Shown here: positions 1 through 6,608 of the stretch, one piece after another
Layout of the letters: every line of letters begins with the position of its first letter
How positions within the stretch are numbered: the first letter of the stretch is position 1
Assembly: GCA_002748325.1 (NCBI GenBank)
Contig: PDSD01000017.1
Span: 1-54,326, forward strand
Length of the DNA stretch: 54,326 nt
DNA from: Arachnia propionica
GTDB taxonomy: Bacteria; Actinomycetota; Actinomycetes; Propionibacteriales; Propionibacteriaceae
Direction: 5' to 3'
Program-made: the position numbers and the translations under genes
The notes under the pieces: generated by a model
Databases searched by the model: none
Told to the model about the DNA's origin: nothing
What the model saw: the letters and a program-made list of their open reading frames with translations, nothing else

Positions 1-96
1 GCCAGAGCAGAGCTTACTGAACACCTGGCGGCCATGACCGGCGGCAGCGTACAACTCAGCGACGAGGGGCAGCGCTGGACCGATTCACCTAACTAG
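1..96 (+). CDS. 3' end of an unidentified gene (partial)
   Basis: Frame 1 is open from the first base to a TAG at 94-96 and gives 31 residues ending in QRWTDSPN. I do not recognise the family; the start and most of the protein lie outside the window. It is convergent with the tRNA-Leu and dinB. Such a short open stretch could be chance in high-GC DNA. Bases 97-169 hold no gene I can see. Confidence 0.35.
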   Translation, partial: ARAELTEHLAAMTGGSVQLSDEGQRWTDSPN

Positions 97-169
97 CGGC
101 CACGAATCCTGGTTAGCTGGGCGCGGCAGGCTCATCGCGAAAACGAGGGAACCTGCGAACGCCAGCCGG

Positions 170-251
170 TACCGAAGAAGGGACTCGAACCCTCACGCCC
201 GAAAGCACAGGAACCTAAATCCTGCGTGTCTACCAATTCCACCACTTCGGC
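170..251 (-). tRNA. tRNA-Leu, anticodon UAG
   Basis: The minus strand folds into a class II tRNA. The acceptor stem GCCGAAG/CTTCGGT ends in discriminator A. The D-loop has the GGTAGAC element, and the anticodon stem CAGGA/TCCTG closes the loop TTTAGGT, giving anticodon TAG, which reads CUA-type leucine codons. There is a long variable arm and a T-arm with TTCGAGT. The CCA end is not encoded (CCG follows the discriminator), so it must be added after transcription. It lies directly downstream of dinB on the same strand. Confidence 0.95.
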
Positions 252-265
252 TGGGACACCCCATT

Positions 266-1567
266 CTAGGGCAAGTCCAGCAGATCGCTAATCAGCTGCA
301 GCGCCGGATCGTCGATGGCGAAAGTTCTGATCGGCCCCGGCGGCGTTAGCCGGGTCTCAAACCGGACGGTGACTAGGCCGTGGCCGCTACCCCATACCCA
401 GCCGCGGCCGAACTCGTCGTGCACCACATCCTTGCCCGTGGCGAAACCGCGCCCCACCGGCTCCACTGTCGCGGGCTCGACGTTGACCTGCGTCGCCCCG
501 GCCGTCGGCTCTTCCACGAACAACTGCTCTTGGGCCACCTCGCTCAGCCCGGCGACGCCGACGCCCGCGAGCCGGATGCCGCGCCCGGTCTCGATGCCGC
601 TCGCCAGTTCTAGCGCGATGGCTCGGATGACCTCCTCGCGGTCGGTGGCCCCGCTTAGCGACCGCGACTTGGTGAGGGTGGTGAAGTCGGCGAACCGGAT
701 CTTGATGGTGATGGTGCGCGCGAACAGGCCCGCCTTAGCCAGCCGCTTGGCCACTTGGGCTGCGTCGCGCACCAACACGCTAACCAGTTCCTGCTGGGTG
801 GTGAGGTCGGTGGCGAAGGTGTCCTCGGTCGAGATCGACTTGGTTTCGCGTTCCGCGCTGACCGGACGATCGTCGCGGGCCCACACCAGGTCGTGCAGCA
901 GCGCCCCGGTCGAGCCGCCTAGCTCCCGCACCAGCTCCGCCCGCGACAGCTTGCGGGCATCGGTAACCGTGGCCACACCGAGAACGGCAAGCCGCTGTTC
1001 GGTAACCGGCCCAACCCCAGGCACGGCCCGAATCGGCAGCGGTGTCATGAAGTCGACCTCTTCTTCGGGCTCGATGAGGCGAAAACCGTCGGGCTTAGCT
1101 GCCTCGGAGGCCAGCTTGGCGATCAGCTTGCTGCCACCCACCCCGACTGAGGCGGTGAGCCCGGCGGTGCGCCGGGTCAGCTCGGCACGCAGCCAGCTGA
1201 CCCGTTCCGGCAGGCTGCCCGGCGGCCAGTCGGCGGCCGCGAGATCCACGTAAGCCTCATCAAAACCCATCGGCTCCACCACTGGCGAGATTTCCCGCAA
1301 CAGCGACATGACGATCCGCGAGGACTGCCGGTAGGCCTCGAACCGCCCACTCAGGAAGGCGGCCTGCGGGCAGCGTCGCCGCGCTTCCGAGGCCGACATG
1401 GCTGACCGAACCCCGAACCGCCGCGCCTCATAGCTGGCGGTGGCCACCACGCCGCGCTGCCTGGTGCCACCGACCACGACCGGCTTGCCGCGCAGGCTGG
1501 GCTTGTCTCGTTGCTCCACCGCGGCGAAAAACGCGTCCAGATCCAGATGCAGGATCGAAGCGGCCAT
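266..1567 (-). CDS. dinB: DNA polymerase IV (Y-family, error-prone)
   Basis: This is a 433-residue Y-family translesion polymerase, which copies damaged DNA in the cytoplasm. The N-terminus HLDLDAFFAAVE carries the first metal-binding Asp (D9). The second catalytic block reads GFDEAYVDL, where most family members have S-x-DEA. A helix-hairpin-helix region (VPGVGPVTEQRLAVLG) and a little-finger domain with ETKSISTEDTF follow. The C-terminal extension (HDEFGRGWVWGSGHGLVTVRF) is of the kind seen in actinobacterial DinB proteins. The frame stays open upstream to 1654, but that part overlaps the phosphopantetheinyl transferase and is unlike the family, so I chose the ATG at 1567. It is likely co-transcribed with that gene, 28 bases upstream. 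Confidence 0.93.
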   Translation of the reverse strand: MAASILHLDLDAFFAAVEQRDKPSLRGKPVVVGGTRQRGVVATASYEARRFGVRSAMSASEARRRCPQAAFLSGRFEAYRQSSRIVMSLLREISPVVEPMGFDEAYVDLAAADWPPGSLPERVSWLRAELTRRTAGLTASVGVGGSKLIAKLASEAAKPDGFRLIEPEEEVDFMTPLPIRAVPGVGPVTEQRLAVLGVATVTDARKLSRAELVRELGGSTGALLHDLVWARDDRPVSAERETKSISTEDTFATDLTTQQELVSVLVRDAAQVAKRLAKAGLFARTITIKIRFADFTTLTKSRSLSGATDREEVIRAIALELASGIETGRGIRLAGVGVAGLSEVAQEQLFVEEPTAGATQVNVEPATVEPVGRGFATGKDVVHDEFGRGWVWGSGHGLVTVRFETRLTPPGPIRTFAIDDPALQLISDLLDLP

Positions 1568-1595
1568 ACCCAGCACCGTAACGCCCCAACCGGGG

Positions 1596-2180
1596 CTAGC
1601 GCCCCTCGACATCCCGCGACGCGGCAGCCGCCGCGATTCTGGCCAGCTCCGCATTGGCGTTGCGTTCGCTCAACTCGATAGGTTCGCCAGCGGCGACGGC
1701 GAGGCTAGCCGTATAGCCCGGCCTTGGTGTGGCCAACTGCAACATCTCCACCGGACTATTCGCCGCGTCGTCACCGAGCTTGGTTTTGGCCTCCTTCGCG
1801 GTCCAGTCCGCGGCGGTCTTCCCGGTCGGCACATCGGCGTCTCGTTCGACGTCCACGCCGACGGGCAGCCGGGCGGCGGCCACTACGGTCAACACCCCGG
1901 CATGGCTGAGGCTTAGCTCTACCCCTGCCACCCGCGGGCGGCCATGCTCGCCGCCACATTCCTCGCAGCAGCGCGCCACCTCGACATCGCCGGGCTCGAT
2001 CCCTAGTTCGGTTGCCGCCGCCAGCCGCAGCAGTGCCGCACCAAGCAGGCTTCGGCCCCGATCCGCAGCCGAGACGTAGTTGTCGGCCCGGGCAAGCTCG
2101 CTCGCTGAAACCACGTCACGCAGCCGCCGGTCGACGGCGGTGAGGTCGGCCCACCAAACCTGTACTGGGAGTCGTGGCAT
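1596..2180 (-). CDS. 4'-phosphopantetheinyl transferase (Sfp type)
   Basis: This enzyme transfers the phosphopantetheine arm of CoA to the serine of a carrier domain, converting apo- to holo-carrier. It has 194 residues. The family motifs are visible: ELSLSHAG near residues 88-95, the Mg-binding GVDVE at 108-112, and WTAKEAKTK at 126-134 with the catalytic Glu and Lys. A CxxCGxxHGRP cluster at 72-82 is typical of actinobacterial members. The ATG at 2180 is preferred; a GTG at 2189 would add three residues. It is divergent from the adenylation-carrier gene at 2218, its obvious substrate, and a DtxR-type iron operator lies between them. The operator starts only 15 bases upstream of the ATG, so the transcript leader must be very short. 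Confidence 0.9.
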   Translation of the reverse strand: MPRLPVQVWWADLTAVDRRLRDVVSASELARADNYVSAADRGRSLLGAALLRLAAATELGIEPGDVEVARCCEECGGEHGRPRVAGVELSLSHAGVLTVVAAARLPVGVDVERDADVPTGKTAADWTAKEAKTKLGDDAANSPVEMLQLATPRPGYTASLAVAAGEPIELSERNANAELARIAAAAASRDVEGR

Positions 2181-2194
2181 GTAGCACACTTTAG

Positions 2195-2213
2195 CGAGGT
2201 TAGGCTAACCTGC
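2195..2213. promoter_or_regulatory. DtxR/IdeR iron operator between divergent genes
   Basis: The 15-base core AGGTTAGGCTAACCT at 2197-2211 matches the centre of the DtxR/IdeR consensus TTAGGTTAGSCTAACCTAA exactly; only the two outer bases on each side differ. It sits between the phosphopantetheinyl transferase (ATG 2180, minus) and the adenylation-carrier gene (GTG 2218, plus), only 4 bases before the latter. It therefore overlaps both promoters. The expected effect is repression of both genes when Fe(II) is sufficient. Confidence 0.9.
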
Positions 2214-2217
2214 CTGG

Positions 2218-4808
2218 GTGGCAGTTTTCGACAGTGTTAGCACACTTATTTCGAGACCCCACCTATTGACTGACCGCCATCGCACCGAATGGGCCGACCA
2301 CCCGGCACTTATCACCACCGACCGCTGCCTGTCCTACGGCGAGCTGAGCGAACTAGTGGCCGAGGCGGGTAGCAAGCTCCGCCACGATCAGCGGCAACTA
2401 GTCCACCTGCCCATGACGACCTCCGTCGAGGCCATCGTGGCGCTGCTGGCAACGATCGAATCCGGCAACGTGGCACTGATCACCACCGACGACCCGGATC
2501 AAGCCGAACCGATAGTGACGCGCTACCGGCCAGACGCGACCTGGAGCAGCAACGGCCTCACCTCGCATCGCGAACCGCAGCATCTGCTTCACCCAGAGCT
2601 GGCTGCCCTGCTGTCAACCTCGGGCAGCACCGGGTCGGCCAAGCTGGTTCGGCTTTCGGCAACCAACCTGGTCAGCAACGCCGACGCGATCGCGCGCAGC
2701 CTCGGCCTTGGCCCCGACGACCGGGCCATCACCAGTCTGCCGCTGCACTACTCCTACGGGCTGAGCGTGCTCACCTCCCATCTGCGGGTGGGCGCCAGCC
2801 TGGTCGTCTCGGATACCTCGTTCATCGAATCGGAGTTCTGGGACGAGATCCAACAGCACCAGGTCACCAACATGGCCGTCGTGCCACTCATGGCGCAGCT
2901 GATAGCCGCCCACGGCGGCGTCCCCGACGACGTCACTTCGCTGCGCTTCATCACCCAGGCGGGCGGCAAGCTGGAGCCGCACGAGGCAACCCAATGGGCA
3001 GAAGCGTCGCGCCGCGCGGGCCGCAAGTTCTACGTCATGTACGGCCAGACCGAGGCGACCGCCCGGATGACCCCGACACCGTGGGACGCCCCATCGCCGA
3101 CTCGCGCATCGACCTTGCGCCGGTGGATGACGTGGCCGACCTGCCCAAGGGTGCGGGCGAGCTGGTGTTTAGCGGCCCCGGGGTCATGCTTGGCTACGCC
3201 GAACACAGCGACGATCTGGCGCTAGGGCGCATGATCGACGAGCTTCACACCGGCGACCTGGCCACCATCGACGACGACGGGCTGGTGCGAATCGTCGGCC
3301 GCCGCAGCGACTTTTGCAAGATAGCTGGCCTGCGCGTCGACCTGGCCGCGGTGCAGGCCAGGCTCGCCCGAGACGACTTGGCCGCCATCGTGGTAGGCGA
3401 CGACGACGGGCTAGCGGTAGCCCTCGATGGTGCCCGCGAGCCAACCGCTACCACGGCCGAAATCCGCGATGCTGCTGCGGCGGCTGGCGGGCTGGACCTA
3501 GCCCTGGTGTCGGTAGCCGTGCTGCCCAAGCTGCCCACGCTGCCCAGTGGCAAGGTGGATCGGGCCGCCTGCCTGCGCGAAGTGCGGGCCGCCCACGAAA
3601 CCCCGCGCAAGCCGAAGCTGTGGCGGCGCGGCAACCGCGAGAGCGCCGAGGATGCACTGGCCCGCATCTTGGGCAAGGAAGAGCTAGCTACCAGCAAGTC
3701 GTTCGTAGCCAACGGCGGTAACTCCCTCAATCATTCGGCGGCGGCCGTCGCGCTGGCCCGCGAGTGCGGTTCGCTGCCCCGGGACTGGCATCATCGCCCC
3801 TTGGCCGAGTTCCTGGAAAGCGAAGGCCCAAAGCGACGGCGCTGGCTGATCAGCGTCGAAACCTCCGTGGTGCTACGAGCGTTGGCCGTGTTGACCATCG
3901 CGGGCAACCACACCGGAGCCATCGAGATGCTCGGCGGCGCGCACGCCCTGCTGGCCATCGCTGGCTACAACTACGCCCGCTTCATCCTGAGCCAGCAAAA
4001 CACCTGGCAGCGCTGGCGCGCCAGCCTGCGAACCATGTCGGCGGTCGCGATCCCGACAATGCTGGTGGCCTTGTTCGGCGTGCTGGTGACCGGCTACTAC
4101 CTGTGGCCCAACGTATTCATGCTCGACTGGGTATTCGGCCCCGACACCGCAGGCGGCCGCCACCGGGTGCTGTGGTTCATCGAAACCTACCTGCTGGCGA
4201 TGCTGCTGGCCGCAGCGGTGATCTCGATTCCCGCGGTGACGCGATGCTACCGGAGCAGGCCGTGGCTGACCGGCGTGGGGTTGACGCTGGTCACCCTGAT
4301 CGCCAAACCCATTGCATTCGGCTTCGGCATGGAACGAGCCCACTACCTGCCGTGGGTCTGTGTTTGGTTCTTCATGCTCGGCATCGCCATCGCCAACAGC
4401 ACGACCTGGCCGAAGCGGCTGGTGACGCTGGCATTAATGGCGGCGGGCACCTACCAGTTCTTCTTCCACCCGTTCCACCAGGTGAACCGGGAAATCTACG
4501 TGGCGGTCGCGATCGCGCTGCTGATCTTGCTCGCCAACGTGCGGCTGCCGATCCTGCTGGCCCGCGTGGTTCAGCTGCTGGCATCGGCTTCGCTTTACGT
4601 CTACATCCTGCAATTCGACCTGTTCCACGTGATGACCTGGATCCGGCTTGGCACTCCGTGGGGCAAATTCATCGGCGCGGTGGTGGTTGCCACCGCGATC
4701 TGGTGGCTGGTTGACCAGGCGCTAAAGCGGATCTCGGCGGCCTGGGCAGCCAGGCAGCAGCCAGTCCTAACGTGGCCGCCAGTGCTGCGTAGGGCCGAGG
4801 CGAGCTAG
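2218..4808 (+). pseudogene. Adenylation - carrier - membrane acyltransferase gene, frameshifted
   Basis: Two frames together spell one protein of about 860 residues. Frame 1 (GTG 2218 to about 3069) carries the N-terminal part of an AMP-forming ligase: P-loop TSGSTGSAK (134-142) and YGQTEAT (275-281). From about 3066 the matching sequence continues in the -1 frame to the TAG at 4806-4808: DTVGRPI, the TGDL motif, VGRRSDFCKIAG and the lysine motif LPSGKVDR. Next comes a carrier domain with GGNSL (serine codon 3723-3725). About 300 hydrophobic residues follow, with roughly ten membrane spans and an LGGAHALLAIAGYNY segment recalling acyltransferase family 3. Inferred role: activate an acyl or aminoacyl group, load it on the carrier and transfer it to a membrane or exported acceptor. 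The iron operator and divergent PPTase support a joint system. The break could be a real mutation or an assembly error. Left to itself, frame 1 ends near 3225. The family assignment is firmer than the function; the substrate is unknown. Confidence 0.8.
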
Positions 4809-4859
4809 CGGCCACGCCTGTCCTAGCCGCCCGTACTGCGTAGGGCCGAAGCGAGCTAG
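4773..4859 (+). repeat. Duplicated gene tail, two 36-base copies
   Basis: Copy 1 (4773-4808) is the last 12 codons of the acyltransferase gene, W-PPVLRRAEAS-stop. Copy 2 (4824-4859) lies in the same reading frame just beyond the stop and spells stop-PPVLRRAEAS-stop. The copies differ at 4 of 36 bases: three synonymous third positions (CCA/CCC, GTG/GTA, GAG/GAA) and TGG/TAG. This looks like a divergent allele of the same gene end rather than a recent slippage copy. Confidence 0.75.
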
Positions 4860-4875
4860 CAGCGCCTCCGTTCAA

Positions 4876-4903
4876 GGTCTCTCGCAGCAGGTCTCCCGCA
4901 GCA
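4876..4903 (+). repeat. 14-base tandem repeat, two copies
   Basis: GGTCTCTCGCAGCA is followed directly by GGTCTCCCGCAGCA, one mismatch apart, in the gap between the convergent acyltransferase and phosphatase genes. No function is apparent. Confidence 0.6.
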
Positions 4904-4982
4904 CCGCCGCTGTAACCGGGTCGAAGCATAGCCGGCCGCGCAGCCAACCCTCGGCGCTGGCCTAGGCCGCCCCAAAACGAAG

Positions 4983-5024
4983 CCCGTCACCTGGTCGGTG
5001 GCGTGTGCTCGGGCAGGTGACGGG
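4983..5024. terminator. Long hairpin between convergent genes
   Basis: CCCGTCACCTG (4983-4993) pairs perfectly with CAGGTGACGGG (5014-5024), an 11-bp stem with a 20-base loop. It follows the plus-strand acyltransferase gene. There is no T-run, so it may be a factor-independent hairpin of the actinobacterial type or an mRNA 3' stabiliser. Confidence 0.6.
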
Positions 5025-5028
5025 AAAG

Positions 5029-5068
5029 CTTCGGGGCGCGGCCCGCCGTAGCAGACCGCGCCCCGAAG
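5029..5068. terminator. Second GC-rich hairpin, bidirectional
   Basis: CTTCGGGGCGCG (5029-5040) pairs perfectly with CGCGCCCCGAAG (5057-5068), a 12-bp stem with a 16-base loop. It lies 18 bases beyond the ancestral stop of the phosphatase gene on the minus strand (5087) and also downstream of the acyltransferase gene, so it can serve both directions. Apart from the two repeats and two hairpins, bases 4860-5086 show nothing I can identify. Confidence 0.65.
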
Positions 5069-5086
5069 GCTAGTGGGTGAGTTCAA

Positions 5087-5883
5087 TCAGCCAACCAGCT
5101 TGGTCCAATCCTCGGGGGAAAGCTTGGCGATCAGCTCAAACTTGTCGCCCTGGGGAACCACGACGTAGGAAATGCCCTGCGGCGCGGGGTAGCGTCATCA
5201 TGGCCGACGACGATGTTGTTCATGCCCGCAGCAGGCTTGGTGGTCAGGTACGGCGTGATGCCGTCAGCCATCTGCTTGACCTGCTCTTCGGTGTATTCCT
5301 CGGCCTTAGCGAAGTTCAGCGCGGCGTCCTTCTTGTAGGTGCCAAACGCCAGATCAGCGGTCTGCCAGGCACGGCAGTATTCGCTGGAGGTCACGTCGCC
5401 GACCGGAATGTTCGCCTTGGCGAACGCAGCACCGATCTCGCGAGCCTGCTTCCAGCCCTTCTCGCTCAGCGAGCGCTGGGTGGCGCAGTTTTCCATGTCG
5501 ATGTCCGGGCTGGCCTGGTCGGCCCAGTCCTTGTTGGTCTGGCCGTGGCGAACGAACACGACGTAGCCGCCAGCCTGCAGGCCCTTCAGCAACTCTTCGT
5601 CGCTGACCTTGTTCTGGAACTCTTCGTTGCGCTTTTCACCCTCGGTCATTTCTCCTTCTTCGCCGTAGCCGCTGGCCGACTCTTCGGCAGTGGCCTCGGG
5701 CTTGGCCGACTCTTCGGCGGTAGCCTCAGTATTGGCCGATTCTTCGACCGTGGCCTCCGGCTTGGCAGACGCGTCGTCTGCTGGCTTCGTCTCGCCGCCG
5801 CTGCAGGCGCTGAGGCCCAACAGCACAGCGAGCATGGCGCTGGCGCCAGTGATCCAGGGTTTGCGGATGGAGGTGTGAAGCAT
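5087..5883 (-). pseudogene. Lipoprotein histidine phosphatase, frameshifted near the 3' end
   Basis: This is an exported lipoprotein of the histidine phosphatase (phosphoglycerate mutase-like) superfamily. The signal peptide ends in lipobox LSAC (C27). A low-complexity linker of three 10-residue units rich in EAT-EESA follows, then the phosphatase domain: FVRHGQTNKDW with the catalytic RHG, and the second His in VVGHDD. After VVGHDD the frame changes: as written it runs 20 unrelated residues to a stop at 5131, while the neighbouring frame gives a sensible end (RYPAPQG, then ISYVVVPQGDKFEL, ending DWTKLVG) to a TGA at 5087-5089. From memory, relatives have about eight more residues (PFEAATG-like) at this point, so a small out-of-frame deletion is likely. 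The start ATG at 5883 has AAGGAG upstream, and an iron operator lies 13-31 bases before it. The substrate is unknown. Confidence 0.8.
5673..5762 (-). repeat. Three 30-base tandem repeats in the lipoprotein linker
   Basis: Units 5673-5702, 5703-5732 and 5733-5762 begin TGGCCGAYTCTTCG on the plus strand and encode three 10-residue acidic, alanine-rich repeats (EAT-x-EESA-xx). Being in frame, they lengthen the spacer between the lipid anchor and the phosphatase domain. Copy number could vary between strains. Confidence 0.85.
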
Positions 5884-5895
5884 TGCTCTCCTTAT

Positions 5896-5914
5896 TTAGC
5901 TTAGCCTTACCTAA
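5896..5914. promoter_or_regulatory. DtxR/IdeR iron operator of the phosphatase lipoprotein
   Basis: TTAGCTTAGCCTTACCTAA matches 17 of 19 positions of TTAGGTTAGCCTAACCTAA, with both ends intact. It lies just upstream of the ribosome site AAGGAG (5889-5894, minus strand) and the ATG at 5883. Iron-replete repression is expected. Confidence 0.9.
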
Positions 5915-5972
5915 CGGTTAAACGCTACAGAAAGCTGGGGCTAAAAGCACTACCGAGAAGGCCGGTTTGGGG

Positions 5973-6608
5973 TCACAATTTGGTCACAGAATCCGCCAGG
6001 GCGGCCGCATCAGCCTGATCGTGGGTGACCAGGATCGAGGTCATCTGGCAGCTTTCCAGCACAGTACGCACCTCGTCGCGGATGCGAGCACGAAGGTCCA
6101 CGTCCAGGTTCGAGAAAGGCTCATCGAGCAGCAGCAACGCCGGTTGCGGGGCCAGCGCCCGCACCAGCGCCACCCGCTGTTGCTGGCCCCCACTTAACTG
6201 GTAGGGGTACTTGTCGTGATGCTCGCTCATGCCGACCAGTCCAAGGAACTCCGCCGCCTGCTTGCGCCGTTCTTGCCGCCCCATGCCGCGCAGCCCGTAG
6301 CCGACGTTGTCGATCACGCTCAGATGTGGGAACAGCCCGTAGTCCTGGAATACCAGCCCAATGTTGCGTTTCTCGGGGGGCGTGATCTTGGCACCGTCGC
6401 AGAGCACCTTGCCGTCCAGGGTGATCGTGCCCGCGGCCGGGGTCTCCAACCCGGCGATCAGCCGCAGCACCGTTGTCTTGGCCGAACCGCTCGGGCCGAG
6501 CAGCGCCGTGCACTGGCCGCGGTCGGCGGTCATCCCGAATCCGCGCAACTGCCAGGTCTGGGAACCGCGATAGCGGAAATCAAGGTTGGCCACTTCTAGG
6601 TAGCTCAT
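5973..6608 (-). CDS. fbpC: Ferric iron ABC transporter ATP-binding protein
   Basis: This ABC ATPase powers import by the permease encoded directly upstream (4-base overlap at 6605-6608). It has 211 residues. Visible motifs are Walker A at 38-45, Q-loop Q88, signature LSGGQQQR (138-145), Walker B LLLLDEP (158-164) and the H-loop His196. Two points are odd. Walker A reads GPSGSAKTT: the glycine before the catalytic lysine, nearly invariant in ABC proteins, is alanine (codon GCC). The protein also ends about 15 residues after the H-loop, without the roughly 130-residue regulatory C-terminus common in FbpC/PotA relatives; short ThiQ-like ATPases also lack it. Substrate assignment rests on the neighbours and the upstream iron operator. 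Confidence 0.85.
   Translation of the reverse strand: MSYLEVANLDFRYRGSQTWQLRGFGMTADRGQCTALLGPSGSAKTTVLRLIAGLETPAAGTITLDGKVLCDGAKITPPEKRNIGLVFQDYGLFPHLSVIDNVGYGLRGMGRQERRKQAAEFLGLVGMSEHHDKYPYQLSGGQQQRVALVRALAPQPALLLLDEPFSNLDVDLRARIRDEVRTVLESCQMTSILVTHDQADAAALADSVTKL

Noticed and set aside
93-104. CTAGCGGCCACG shared with 4805-4816
   Set aside because: Twelve matching bases between two places in 54 kb of GC-rich DNA is expected by chance.
315-1253. 312-codon plus-strand frame across dinB
   Set aside because: Antisense shadow of dinB, rich in Ser/Arg/Thr with no domain.
2994-3065. ATG at 2994 as start of an independent downstream gene
   Set aside because: The first 24 codons from there are an out-of-frame reading of the conserved adenylation sequence; family likeness begins only at about 3066, so a frameshift explains it better than a second gene.
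3066-3076. Programmed ribosomal frameshifting at ATGACCCC
   Set aside because: No classic slippery heptamer or clear downstream structure, and residues between the motifs appear to be missing; a deletion is simpler.
5077-5904. 275-codon plus-strand frame across the phosphatase gene
   Set aside because: Antisense shadow; the minus strand has the lipobox, RHG motif, ribosome site and operator.
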